34,038 nucleotides of DNA from an uncultured Methylophilaceae bacterium. Its GTDB lineage: Bacteria > Pseudomonadota > Gammaproteobacteria > Burkholderiales > Methylophilaceae. Under the pieces are notes generated by a model that did no database searches, was not told the origin of the DNA, and saw only the letters and a list, made by a program, of their open reading frames with translations. The stretch is taken from the NCBI GenBank assembly GCA_903849185.1, contig CAINIH010000092.1, forward strand, positions 1-34,038, in the 5' to 3' direction. A program made the translations under genes and the position numbers. Below are positions 24,003 through 32,676 of the stretch, one piece after another (the first letter of the stretch is position 1; every line of letters begins with the position of its first letter).

Positions 24003-24674
24003 TTATCCTTTTCTTTGTAAGATATTCACGAATTCTTCCATAAAGCTTTCGTATCTCACAGATAGACGGTCCACAGATGTTGCAAAACGGTTATAAGCAA
24101 TCACAGCTGGAATCGCGGCGAATAAACCAATCGCGGTTGCAATTAAGGCTTCTGCAATGCCAGGGGCCACTTGTGTTAGGGTCGCTTGTGCGACATTCGC
24201 TAAGCCTCTAAAGGCATTCATAATTCCCCATACGGTACCAAATAAACCAATATAAGGACTCACAGATCCTACGGAGGCTAAAAAAGGCAAATGCGCATCT
24301 AAAAAATCTAACTCTCGATTGTAAGTCGCTCGCATGGCGCGACGCACACCCTCAATCACATCACTCATGTCGGTGCGAGATGTCTTGTGACGATTAAATT
24401 CTTTATAGCCTGCTTCAAAAATCGTCGCTAAGCCTTGATTTTTTATTCGGCCACTATGAATACTGTCGTGTAATTTATTAAGATCGCCACTTGTCCAAAA
24501 TGTATTTTCAAATTCATCAACCGCGAGTTCTGCATTTTTTAATACAGAGACTTTGATAAAGATATACCACCAAGAAAATCCAGAAGCTGTTAATAAAATT
24601 AACATCACGAGCTGCACTGGAATGGTGGCTCCTGTAATTAAACTTATAAAAGATAAATCATTTACTACATTCAT
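24003..24674 (-). CDS. tolQ: Tol-Pal system protein TolQ (MotA/ExbB family)
   Basis: A 223-residue polytopic inner-membrane protein with three transmembrane helices. The conserved motor segments SVSPYIGLFGTVWGIMNAF and APGIAEALIATAIGLFAAIP form the second and third helices. It overlaps ybgC as ATGA, so translation is coupled. Confidence 0.97.
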   Translation of the reverse strand: MNVVNDLSFISLITGATIPVQLVMLILLTASGFSWWYIFIKVSVLKNAELAVDEFENTFWTSGDLNKLHDSIHSGRIKNQGLATIFEAGYKEFNRHKTSRTDMSDVIEGVRRAMRATYNRELDFLDAHLPFLASVGSVSPYIGLFGTVWGIMNAFRGLANVAQATLTQVAPGIAEALIATAIGLFAAIPAVIAYNRFATSVDRLSVRYESFMEEFVNILQRKG

Positions 24675-25081
24675 AAAGACTCCATGGTTTGTTTAACGGT
24701 GGATGGGATGCGTACGGGTTTAAATTTTTCACTATCAATGCATGCGATATCGACACTTGCATCAATTAATAATTCGTCGTCACGATAAATCATTTGTCTA
24801 AATTCAATTTTGCTAGAGCCTATATCAATGAGTTCACTTTTAACAATTAAGTCATCATTAAAGCGTGCGGGTAATTTATATTGGATATCGATGCGATGAA
24901 CCACAAACATAATATGCGCTTGATGTTTTAAATGACGCTGATCAATACCCACACTTCTCAACCATTCCGTTCTAGCACGCTCCATAAATTTTAAATAATT
25001 GGAGTGATAAACGACTCCACCGCTATCGGTATCTTCAAAATAAATGCGAACGGGAAAAGAAAAAGTTTTTATTCCTGCCAT
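24671..25081 (-). CDS. ybgC: Hotdog-fold acyl-CoA thioesterase YbgC
   Basis: A 136-residue thioesterase of the 4-hydroxybenzoyl-CoA thioesterase group. The active-site signature [16 protein letters not shown], with its conserved Asp, is present, followed by [11 protein letters not shown]. It commonly opens the tol-pal operon and may act on phospholipid-linked acyl chains. The start overlaps the ruvB end by 13 bp. Confidence 0.95.
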   Translation of the reverse strand: MAGIKTFSFPVRIYFEDTDSGGVVYHSNYLKFMERARTEWLRSVGIDQRHLKHQAHIMFVVHRIDIQYKLPARFNDDLIVKSELIDIGSSKIEFRQMIYRDDELLIDASVDIACIDSEKFKPVRIPSTVKQTMESL

Positions 25082-26106
25082 AAGTTATCGGTGAGATGTT
25101 GTGTAGGTGATTTCATACCAAAGTGAAGATACGTTGCCTGTGTAACAACTCGTCCACGAGGTGTGCGCATGAGATAACCTTGTTGAATCAAATAAGGCTC
25201 TAATACATCTTCAATCGTTTCGCGCTCTTCACCAATCGCTGCCGCTAAATTATCTAATCCTACAGGGCCGCCATTAAATTTTTCTAAAATGGCTTGAAGT
25301 AATTTTCGATCCATCACATCTAGACCTAATAAATCGACATCCAGCATTTTAAGTGCATCGTCTGCAATGCTAGCTGTAATTTTTCCATTAGATTTAACTT
25401 GTGCAAAATCACGTACGCGTCTTAATAAACGGTTTGCAATCCGAGGTGTGCCACGCGAACGTTTTGCAATTTCTAATGAACCTGAAGGATCAATGTCGAC
25501 TTCCAAAAGTGTCGATGAACGATCGACAATTTTAGCTAGTTCACTTTCACTATAAAATTCCAAGCGAGACACAATGCCAAAACGATCACGTAATGGATTG
25601 GTCAGCATACCTGCACGTGTAGTCGCCCCGACCAATGTAAATGGTGGTAAGTCGATTCTGACAGATCTAGCCGACGGACCTTCACCAATCATAATATCAA
25701 GTCGATAATCTTCCATTGCGGGATATAAAATTTCTTCAATGACAGGAGACAGGCGATGTATTTCATCAATGAATAACACATCGTTCGGTTCTAGATTTGT
25801 TAAAAGCGCTGCGAGGTCGCCTGCTTTTTCTAAAACAGGACCTGAAGTTTGACGAAGATTAACGCCCATCTCTTTCGCAATAATGTGGGCTAACGTCGTT
25901 TTGCCTAAACCAGGTGGTCCAAAAAGGAGTACATGATCTAAGGCTTCATTTCTATTTTTTGCAGCCGAAATAAATATTTCTAATTGGCTTCTCACTTTTT
26001 CTTGACCCACATACTCTTGAAGTTCTTTCGGGCGAAGTGCACGCTCAATCGATTCCTCGACGGGCTCATTTAAAGTGCTTGCCACAAAACGATCTGATTC
26101 AATCAT
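25069..26106 (-). CDS. ruvB: Holliday-junction branch-migration ATPase RuvB
   Basis: A 345-residue AAA+ motor. Walker [10 protein letters not shown], Walker [11 protein letters not shown], sensor [10 protein letters not shown] and an arginine-finger segment NPLRDRFGI are present, followed by the C-terminal winged helix ([20 protein letters not shown] and [11 protein letters not shown]). It lies 9 bp after ruvA. Confidence 0.98.
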   Translation of the reverse strand: MIESDRFVASTLNEPVEESIERALRPKELQEYVGQEKVRSQLEIFISAAKNRNEALDHVLLFGPPGLGKTTLAHIIAKEMGVNLRQTSGPVLEKAGDLAALLTNLEPNDVLFIDEIHRLSPVIEEILYPAMEDYRLDIMIGEGPSARSVRIDLPPFTLVGATTRAGMLTNPLRDRFGIVSRLEFYSESELAKIVDRSSTLLEVDIDPSGSLEIAKRSRGTPRIANRLLRRVRDFAQVKSNGKITASIADDALKMLDVDLLGLDVMDRKLLQAILEKFNGGPVGLDNLAAAIGEERETIEDVLEPYLIQQGYLMRTPRGRVVTQATYLHFGMKSPTQHLTDNLWQE

Positions 26107-26115
26107 GGGTCGTCA

Positions 26116-26697
26116 TTAGCCTTTAGATAAATATTTTAAAGCTTGTTTAATGCCATCATTCACAGTGAGATTTACATCCAAACTTTTCACAGCATTTAAA
26201 GATTCACGTTCATTGTAACCGAGCGCAATCAATGCATTAAGCACATCTTGGCTAATCGATGTGATACCAGAGCCTTTTATACTCAAAGCTGAATCAAGCG
26301 TAAATTTATCTTTGAGCTCTAACAACAATCGTTCGGCTGTTTTTTTACCGATACCAGGTACACGCGTTAAAAGACCGGCTTCTTGAAGAGAGACTGCTTG
26401 AATAAGTTCATCAATAGATAAACCACTTAAAATAGCGAGTGCAGATTTTGCTCCAATACCATTCACTTTTAAAAGTTGTCTAAACATTAAACGTTCTTGG
26501 TTGGTGCCAAAACCAAATAAGAGTTGTGCATCTTCGCGCACTACAAAATGAGTAAGCAATGTCACTTTGTCGCCTATCTCAGGAAGTAGGTAAAAAGTAC
26601 TCATAGGTACTTCGCATTCATAGCCTACGCCATTGCAATCAATTAAAGCGAGCGGGGGCGTTTTGTCTAAAAGAATGCCAGAAATTCTGCCTATCAT
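26116..26697 (-). CDS. ruvA: Holliday-junction DNA-binding protein RuvA
   Basis: A 193-residue protein forming the tetramer that grips the junction and loads RuvB. Domain I is an OB fold ([20 protein letters not shown]), domain II has two helix-hairpin-helix motifs ([16 protein letters not shown] and [16 protein letters not shown]), and domain III is a small C-terminal UBA-like bundle ([18 protein letters not shown]). The start overlaps the ruvC stop as ATGA. Confidence 0.98.
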   Translation of the reverse strand: MIGRISGILLDKTPPLALIDCNGVGYECEVPMSTFYLLPEIGDKVTLLTHFVVREDAQLLFGFGTNQERLMFRQLLKVNGIGAKSALAILSGLSIDELIQAVSLQEAGLLTRVPGIGKKTAERLLLELKDKFTLDSALSIKGSGITSISQDVLNALIALGYNERESLNAVKSLDVNLTVNDGIKQALKYLSKG

Positions 26698-27242
26698 ACG
26701 AGTCTACCTTTTTTCATGCGGTAACTTAAAGCATCCATATTTTGTAATTGGTTATAAGCTTGTGCATGACACATCGCACAAGCAAGGGCGTCAGCAGAAT
26801 CGGCCTGAGGAACTTCGGGTAACTTTAAAAAACGTTTTACCATTTCTTGTACCTGCTCTTTTTTTGCATGTCCTGAACCTACCACAGATTTTTTAACTTG
26901 TAAGGCTGTATATTCATAAACAGGTAATTTTTTTATCACGGCCGCACTAATCGCAGCACCGCGTGCTTGGCCTAATAAAAGGGTGGATTGTGGATTCACA
27001 TTCACAAATACTTTTTCAATGGCAATTTGTTTCGGCTTATATTGATCCATCACTTCGAAGAGCCCTTCTAAAATAATTTGAATGCGCTCTGGCAAACTAT
27101 CACGCGCTTCTTCTTTAGCGCTCACAGTTTTAATCACACCACTTCCAAGATAACGAATCTTGTCACCACTTTTTTCAATAACACCAAACCCCGTCATTCT
27201 TAAACCAGGATCAATACCAAGGATGATGATAGGTTCGCTCAA
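26694..27242 (-). CDS. ruvC: Holliday-junction resolvase RuvC
   Basis: A 182-residue nuclease. Catalytic acids are visible: Asp in [13 protein letters not shown], Glu in IAIEKVF, and the paired Asp in [13 protein letters not shown]. The start codon must be TTG at 27242, since the next ATG (codon 16) would remove the first catalytic Asp. It lies 8 bp after yebC and overlaps ruvA as ATGA. The C-terminus is slightly longer than in Escherichia coli (173). Confidence 0.97.
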   Translation of the reverse strand: MSEPIIILGIDPGLRMTGFGVIEKSGDKIRYLGSGVIKTVSAKEEARDSLPERIQIILEGLFEVMDQYKPKQIAIEKVFVNVNPQSTLLLGQARGAAISAAVIKKLPVYEYTALQVKKSVVGSGHAKKEQVQEMVKRFLKLPEVPQADSADALACAMCHAQAYNQLQNMDALSYRMKKGRLV

Positions 27243-27250
27243 TGATGAAT

Positions 27251-27976
27251 TTAATCTTCAATCACTGCGGTGGTATAAACTTCCTGTACATCATCTAAGT
27301 CATCGAGTGCATCTAAAATCTTTTGCATCTTAATACCATCGTCACCACTTAGAGCATTTTCTAATGTAGGACGCATAGCGACTTCGGCCAACTCAATTTT
27401 TAAGCCTGCATTTAAAAGTGCTTCTTTAATTTGAATGAATTCTTGAGTTGGTGTGATGACTTCAATACTGCCATCTTCATCACTCATAATATCTTCAGCA
27501 CCAGCCTCCAAGGCTACTTCCATCACTTTATTTTCATCGGTACCGGGCGCAAAAAAGATACGACCACAATGTTTAAATAAAAAAGCCACTGATCCATCTG
27601 TGCCCAAATTGCCACCATGTTTCGTGAGCGCATGTCTCACATCAGCAACAGCTCTTTGTTTATTATCCGTTAAGCAATCAATAATAATGGCGGCTCCACC
27701 AATACCGTAACCTTCGTATCTCACTTCTTCGTAGCTCACACCCTCTAATTCACCCGTGCCTTTTTTAATTGCACGCGTGATATTGTCTTGTGGCATATTT
27801 TCTTCTTTGGCAAGTGCCACAGCAGCTCGGAGTCGTGGATTGAAATTCACTTCTCCACCACCAAGTCTTGCTGAAACCGTGATTTCTTTAATAATTTTTG
27901 TGAATACTTTTCCGCGCTTAGCGTCTTGGCGACCCTTGCGGTGTTGAATATTTGCCCATTTGGAATGTCCTGCCAT
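27251..27976 (-). CDS. yebC: YebC/PmpR family regulatory or ribosome-associated protein
   Basis: A 241-residue protein that opens [20 protein letters not shown] and contains [17 protein letters not shown], diagnostic of the family. It has been called a transcription regulator, and newer work links the family to translation of proline-rich sequences. That role would be of interest here because rpsP carries a Pro/Ala-rich tail, but this is only a suggestion. It precedes ruvC, its usual place. Confidence 0.97.
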   Translation of the reverse strand: MAGHSKWANIQHRKGRQDAKRGKVFTKIIKEITVSARLGGGEVNFNPRLRAAVALAKEENMPQDNITRAIKKGTGELEGVSYEEVRYEGYGIGGAAIIIDCLTDNKQRAVADVRHALTKHGGNLGTDGSVAFLFKHCGRIFFAPGTDENKVMEVALEAGAEDIMSDEDGSIEVITPTQEFIQIKEALLNAGLKIELAEVAMRPTLENALSGDDGIKMQKILDALDDLDDVQEVYTTAVIED

Positions 27977-27978
27977 GC

Positions 27979-28932
27979 TTAACCCTTTCTAGACCTTGAT
28001 TTTATCATGGGTTCTTTTTTAAGCCACGGCTGGACGAGCTCTTCCTCATGTTTCTTAATGCGATCATAGGAGATCATTAAAAGTGAGGCTCCAATTAAAA
28101 ACATACCCAATAATTCAAAAGGTTTAATCATTTCATGAAGCTCAATCGATGATGCAATCACAGCCAATACAGGGCATATCGTTGTGGTCATGGTAGCAAT
28201 GCCTGCGGACAATCGTCTTAATGCATAAAGCCATAAAAGCCATGCAATGGCATTTCCAAACACTGAGTTATAAATAAGCGCTCCAATAAAATAACCACTC
28301 CATTCAATCGAGGTTGAATGTGTCATTAATGCAACTGCCACAATAGGCAATGAACCAAAAAGCATTTGCCATGCGGTTAACGAAATCAAATCAAGATTGG
28401 GTGAGCGTGCTTGAAGTTTTTTAGCTAAGATCACGGCCAACGCCCATGAAATACCAGACACAATCGCTAGCACCATACTGAATAAATCAGTACCTAAATG
28501 AAGAGGGTCCAAAATAAATAAAATCCCCATGAATGAAAAAAAAGCTGCGGGCCATTGCCATCCGCTTAATTTTTCGCCTAAAAGTGGCCATGCAAAAAGC
28601 ATAGTCCAAAATGGCATGGTGTAAGTCAGTACCGCCGTTTTGCCGGCACCGCCCTCCACTAAAGCCCATACTAAAAGCCCGGTAAACCCAGCGGTTTGAA
28701 GGAGCCCTAAGACAATCAAGCTTGGAATTTCTTTAATTCTGAAAGGTTTTTTTAAAACAAGCATCACAATAAATAAACAAAGCGCGCCAAAGACAGTTCG
28801 AAGGGCTGCGAAATCAAAAGGGCTTGAAAAATGAAGTGCGTTTTTCATAACCACCCAGTTGTAACCCCAAATAAGGCACAAAAGCATGAGGGCTAAAAAA
28901 GCCATCAGGCTTTGATTTTTTTTAGAAAGCAT
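27979..28932 (-). CDS. EamA/DMT-family transporter
   Basis: A 317-residue protein with about ten hydrophobic helices in two EamA repeats (N-terminal [13 protein letters not shown], internal [13 protein letters not shown]). Substrate cannot be told; related members export amino acids or metabolites. The gene stop is 2 bp before the yebC start, so it heads the long operon. The 74-bp divergent gap to the CBS gene presumably holds promoters, but I cannot place one with confidence. Confidence 0.88.
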   Translation of the reverse strand: MLSKKNQSLMAFLALMLLCLIWGYNWVVMKNALHFSSPFDFAALRTVFGALCLFIVMLVLKKPFRIKEIPSLIVLGLLQTAGFTGLLVWALVEGGAGKTAVLTYTMPFWTMLFAWPLLGEKLSGWQWPAAFFSFMGILFILDPLHLGTDLFSMVLAIVSGISWALAVILAKKLQARSPNLDLISLTAWQMLFGSLPIVAVALMTHSTSIEWSGYFIGALIYNSVFGNAIAWLLWLYALRRLSAGIATMTTTICPVLAVIASSIELHEMIKPFELLGMFLIGASLLMISYDRIKKHEEELVQPWLKKEPMIKSRSRKG

Positions 28933-29006
28933 TTTTACACTTGTTTAATATGATGACATTATTATAAAGTGTATCTTTGACTTTAAGCTTTCAAAAAAGG
29001 TGACTT

Positions 29007-29438
29007 ATGAAAACAGCCGCTCAACTTATTGAGGATAAAAAACATAAAGAAGTGATTAGCATTGCGCCCAATCGCCCTGTGATTGATGCACTTATTATCC
29101 TAGCTGAATATAAAATCGGTGCTTTAGTTGTGATGGATCAAGACAGAATGGTAGGTATTTTTTCAGAGCGCGATTATGCGCGTGAAGTTGTCTTAAAAGG
29201 CAAATCATCCAAAGTCACTACTATTGAAGAAGTGATGACTAAAAATGTACTTGTAGGGCATGGTAAAGATACTTTCGAAAAAGCGATGACACTCATGACA
29301 GAAAATCATATTCGTCACCTGCCCATTATGGATGGTCATAAAGTGATTGGTATGTTGTCTTTAGGTGATGTCGCCAAAGAAATGATTATCTATCAAAAAA
29401 ACTTAATCAAAGAGCTTGAAGGTTATGTTAAACAGTAA
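29007..29438 (+). CDS. CBS-domain-pair protein
   Basis: A 143-residue protein made of two CBS domains (about 14-64 and 76-128), each ending in the usual segment: MVGIFSERDYAREV and VIGMLSLGDVAKEM. Such stand-alone pairs bind adenine nucleotides and act as sensors; the partner is unknown. An AGGTG ribosome site precedes the start. It is divergent from the EamA transporter gene. Confidence 0.9.
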   Translation: MKTAAQLIEDKKHKEVISIAPNRPVIDALIILAEYKIGALVVMDQDRMVGIFSERDYAREVVLKGKSSKVTTIEEVMTKNVLVGHGKDTFEKAMTLMTENHIRHLPIMDGHKVIGMLSLGDVAKEMIIYQKNLIKELEGYVKQ

Positions 29439-29504
29439 TTACCTTTGAAATTGGCTTCGTTTTGTAAAATGGCTATTTTATAAATTTTGATTTACACTCA
29501 TCCC

Positions 29505-29954
29505 ATGAAAAAAATCATTTTTATTATTGTTTTATTAATTTTATCTGGCTGTGCTACTACAGATAATCTAGGCGATTTAAGTAAACGCTTCGAAGAAATT
29601 AAAAAGATTGAAACTTTACTTTTTAATCAAATGCCACTTCCTAAAGATGCGCGCATCTCCCCCGACAAATCGTTAATTTTAGGTGAAGGAGATAATTGGG
29701 CAGGTCGTATTGAATTGTCATCCAGCATGGAGCCTTTAGAAGCGAGTGCTTTTTTTACTACCGAATATCCAAAACATAATTGGCAACTTATTTCATCAAC
29801 TAAAGCAAAGTTAAGTATTCTGGTGTTTACAAGTAATACGCGAACATTAACCTTGGAAATTACTGAAGGCGGTCCATTGGCTGCCAAATCAATGATTGTA
29901 ATGACGGTCGCACCTAAGGTGCAAAATCAAGCATCGCCTGACTCAAGGAAATAA
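29505..29954 (+). CDS. Unknown lipoprotein
   Basis: A 149-residue protein beginning KKIIFIIVLLILSGC, a lipoprotein signal with the lipidated Cys at residue 16. The rest is mixed alpha/beta, with SSSMEPLEASAFFTTEYPKH suggesting a small helical segment and TRTLTLEITEGG a strand. I do not recognise a family. ATG 29505 is preferred over an in-frame ATG at 29487, which would put six residues before the signal. It is convergent with ntrC, with 2 bp between stops. Confidence 0.75.
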   Translation: MKKIIFIIVLLILSGCATTDNLGDLSKRFEEIKKIETLLFNQMPLPKDARISPDKSLILGEGDNWAGRIELSSSMEPLEASAFFTTEYPKHNWQLISSTKAKLSILVFTSNTRTLTLEITEGGPLAAKSMIVMTVAPKVQNQASPDSRK

Positions 29955-29956
29955 AT

Positions 29957-31345
29957 TTATTTTTCGATTTTTAATTCTTTGACTTTTCGAGTTAAAGTAT
30001 TTCTTCCCAGACCTAACATCTCAGCCGCTTCAATACGTCTACCTTTTGTAAAGCGAAGTGCCTCTTCGATAAGAATTTTTTCGAAAGTTTGATTTAAGAA
30101 GGTCAATATATCTTTCTGATTTTTATTTAAAGCTAATTGCACTTCTTGTTTGAGCGCGTCTTTCCAATCAGTTGACGCTTCTTTATACATATCATTATTT
30201 TTGAGTTCAGGCGGCAAATCAGCAATATCAATATTTTGTCCAGGTGCCATGACCGTTAACCAATGACACACATTTTCAAGCTGACGAACGTTACCACTCC
30301 AATGGAGATGCGATAGATAATTTAAAGTCTCTTCAGATAAAATTTTTGTTTCCACCCCTAATTGCTGCGCACTTTGTTGCAAGAAGTGCCGAGCTAAATC
30401 TGGAATATCTTTTGCGCGCTCACGCAATGCAGGTAAGCGTAAACGAATAACGTTTAATCGATGAAATAAATCTTCACGGAAGAGTCCTGCTTTAACGCGC
30501 TCTTCCATATCTTGGTGTGTCGCTGCGATCACACGCACATTAACCTTGATCGGGTTATGTCCACCGACACGATAAAATTGACCATCACTTAAAACACGCA
30601 AAAGTCTTGTCTGAAGATCTGCTGGCATATCACCAATTTCATCTAAGAAAAGTGTGCCGCCATCCGCTTGTTCAAAACGACCTTTACGTAAAGCTTGGGC
30701 TCCGGTAAATGCACCGCGTTCATGACCGAATAATTCTGACTCTAATAAATCCTTTGGAATCGCTGCGGTATTAATTGCAATGAAAGGCTTATCAGCGCGA
30801 GGAGAATGTTTATGAAGCGCACTTGCAACCAATTCTTTACCGCTTCCTGATTCACCATTAATAAGAACAGTTGCATGTGAACGGCTAAGGCGTCCGATCG
30901 CACGAAAAACTTCCTGCATGGAAGGGGCATGCCCAATCATTTCGGTTGAATTTTCAAAAGAAACTTCTTGGATACTTTGCTTTAAAGATTCATCAATCGC
31001 GCGGTGAATAATTTCAATCGCTTGATCGACATCAAAAGGTTTGGCTAAATATTCAAAAGCTCCGCCTTGAAATGCGGCTACCGCACTTTCTAAATCGGAA
31101 TAGGCTGTCATGATAATGACAGGGATATACGCATATTTTTCTTTTATGACTTGAAGAAGCTCCAAGCCCGAACCTTGCGGCATTCTAATGTCACTTACAA
31201 TCACTTGTGGCTCTTCATCTTTAATCGCTTGAAGCGCATCTTTAATCGAACTAAAGGTTTTAAAATTTAAATCAGTACGTGCGAGGGCTTTTTCAAATAC
31301 CCATCGAATGGATTTGTCATCATCGATAATCCAAATGGCTTTCAT
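29957..31345 (-). CDS. ntrC: Nitrogen regulator NtrC (sigma-54 activator)
   Basis: A 462-residue response regulator. The receiver has phospho-acceptor Asp52 (VSDIRMP) and Lys102 (AKPF). The AAA+ domain has Walker A GESGSGKE (164-171), the sigma-54 contact loop GAFTGA (211-216) and Walker B TLFLDEIGD. The C-terminal Fis-type HTH lies about 425-460 (RRIEAAEMLGLGRNTLTRKV). It overlaps ntrB as ATGA. A matching NtrC site and a sigma-54 promoter upstream of ntrB imply autoactivation. Confidence 0.98.
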   Translation of the reverse strand: MKAIWIIDDDKSIRWVFEKALARTDLNFKTFSSIKDALQAIKDEEPQVIVSDIRMPQGSGLELLQVIKEKYAYIPVIIMTAYSDLESAVAAFQGGAFEYLAKPFDVDQAIEIIHRAIDESLKQSIQEVSFENSTEMIGHAPSMQEVFRAIGRLSRSHATVLINGESGSGKELVASALHKHSPRADKPFIAINTAAIPKDLLESELFGHERGAFTGAQALRKGRFEQADGGTLFLDEIGDMPADLQTRLLRVLSDGQFYRVGGHNPIKVNVRVIAATHQDMEERVKAGLFREDLFHRLNVIRLRLPALRERAKDIPDLARHFLQQSAQQLGVETKILSEETLNYLSHLHWSGNVRQLENVCHWLTVMAPGQNIDIADLPPELKNNDMYKEASTDWKDALKQEVQLALNKNQKDILTFLNQTFEKILIEEALRFTKGRRIEAAEMLGLGRNTLTRKVKELKIEK

Positions 31346-32469
31346 AGTGAAGATCCTTGTGATTCTTGGTGGTTGGAATAAATTTCTTTTGTATCTGAAT
31401 CTTTAATCGGCAATAAAATGGTGAATACTGTTTGTCCCGGCTCGCTCTTACATTCAATCATGCCTTGGTGTTGGCTCACATAAGTTTGCGCTAATGAAAG
31501 ACCTAAGCCTGAGCCACCTTCACGACCGGAGACGAGCGGATAAAATATTTTGTCACGAATACCAGGTGGTATTCCTGGTCCATTATCAATGATGTCAAGT
31601 TTAATACCCACACGATAGCGTTTTTTAGCAAGCATGATTTGACGCTCAGCACGTGTTTTAAAAATGATGAGTCCTTGTTGTTTTTTTTCATGCATCGCTT
31701 GTACCGCGTTACGTGCAATATTTAAAACGGCTTGAATGAGTTTTTCGCGATCACCAATAATGTCAGGCAAGCTCGTATCATAATCGCGCTGAATTTTTAT
31801 TTCATCAGGGGATTCAGCTAACAATAAACTTCGAACGCGCTCTAAAACTTCATGGATATTAGTCGCTTCGTATTTTGGTTTTTGATGGGGGACAAGCAAT
31901 CGATCCATCAAAGACTGCAAGCGATCAGCTTCTTTAATAATAACTTGTGTATATTCTTTTAAAGAAATATCGGGTAACTCATGCTCTAGAAGCTGTGCAG
32001 CTCCGCGTAAGCCACCCAACGGATTTCTAATTTCGTGCGCTAAATTACGAATCAATTCAGAGTTTGCTTGCTGTTGAATCAACATGCGCTCTTCTTTTGC
32101 AATTCTTAATTGCTGATCCATTTGCTGGAATTCGAGAATGTAGCGAATCGTTTGGCTATCAATCGGTGTGATGGTGCATGTCACAGAATATGATTGATGT
32201 TTTAATGTAGTAATTAAAAATTCATGTTCACGATAAGGCGTGTCGCTATTAAGAGCTTGGCTAATGGCTAATTTTAAAATGTCAGAATGAGGAAACACTT
32301 CATTCAATGTCATTTTGTAAATATGTTTAGCACTTAACCCAAATAAAATTTCAGCCGATGGATTCATATACAAAATATGGCCCTCGACATCACATAGCAA
32401 TACTGCACTGGCTAAGTGTTCTATCCCCTTTAATTCGGGAGCTAACGATGGCATGGTATTTTTTTTCAT
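31342..32469 (-). CDS. ntrB: Nitrogen sensor kinase NtrB
   Basis: A 375-residue soluble histidine kinase controlling NtrC, itself governed by PII in related bacteria. It has an N-terminal PAS domain (about 15-110), a dimerisation domain with His145 in NLAHEIRNP, and an ATPase domain with DNGPGIPP and GGSGLGLSLA. No membrane segment is seen, as expected for NtrB. It is first in the ntrBC operon, with regulatory sites in the 207-bp gap to glnA. Confidence 0.97.
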   Translation of the reverse strand: MKKNTMPSLAPELKGIEHLASAVLLCDVEGHILYMNPSAEILFGLSAKHIYKMTLNEVFPHSDILKLAISQALNSDTPYREHEFLITTLKHQSYSVTCTITPIDSQTIRYILEFQQMDQQLRIAKEERMLIQQQANSELIRNLAHEIRNPLGGLRGAAQLLEHELPDISLKEYTQVIIKEADRLQSLMDRLLVPHQKPKYEATNIHEVLERVRSLLLAESPDEIKIQRDYDTSLPDIIGDREKLIQAVLNIARNAVQAMHEKKQQGLIIFKTRAERQIMLAKKRYRVGIKLDIIDNGPGIPPGIRDKIFYPLVSGREGGSGLGLSLAQTYVSQHQGMIECKSEPGQTVFTILLPIKDSDTKEIYSNHQESQGSSL

Positions 32470-32495
32470 GAATTTTCCGTTTTCATTTATATATA

Positions 32496-32512
32496 AGCAA
32501 AACTTAAGCCAA
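32496..32512 (-). promoter_or_regulatory. Sigma-54 promoter of ntrBC
   Basis: On the minus strand, TTGGCTTAAGTTTTGCT has the invariant GG and GC separated by exactly 10 bases, as in -24/-12 promoters. The -12 half, TTTTGCT, is close to consensus; the -24 half, TTGGCTT, departs from TGGCAC only after the C. Predicted transcription start is near 32485, about 16 bases before the ntrB ATG. Confidence 0.7.
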
Positions 32513-32582
32513 CTTTGATGGATGTTCTTATGGCCTATTTATTAAGCTTTATGAGGGTATTGTAAGGAATATCAATACTTAA

Positions 32583-32599
32583 TGCACTAAAATAGTGCA
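32583..32599. promoter_or_regulatory. NtrC-binding enhancer site
   Basis: TGCACTAAAATAGTGCA is a perfect 17-bp palindrome (7-bp arms) that agrees with the known NtrC consensus of TGCAC and GTGCA half-sites. Its centre is about 105 bp upstream of the predicted sigma-54 start, the usual enhancer distance. Confidence 0.75.
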
Positions 32600-32628
32600 T
32601 ATATTGAAATGGCCCGAAACGAAGGCAT

Positions 32629-32658
32629 AAAAAAAGACGGCTCTAAAGCCGTCTTTTT
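32629..32658. terminator. Bidirectional intrinsic terminator after glnA
   Basis: A GACGGCT/AGCCGTC stem with a 4-nt loop CTAA is flanked by an A-run on one side and a T-run on the other. On the minus strand it ends glnA transcription 20 bp past the stop, separating glnA from ntrBC. Confidence 0.92.
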
Positions 32659-32676
32659 TAAATCACTCAAAACGAA

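Noticed and set aside
28936-28973. TACACTT and AAGTGTA arms between the EamA and CBS genes as an operator
   Set aside because: Arms are only 7 bp with a 24-bp spacer in AT-rich DNA, which could easily occur by chance.
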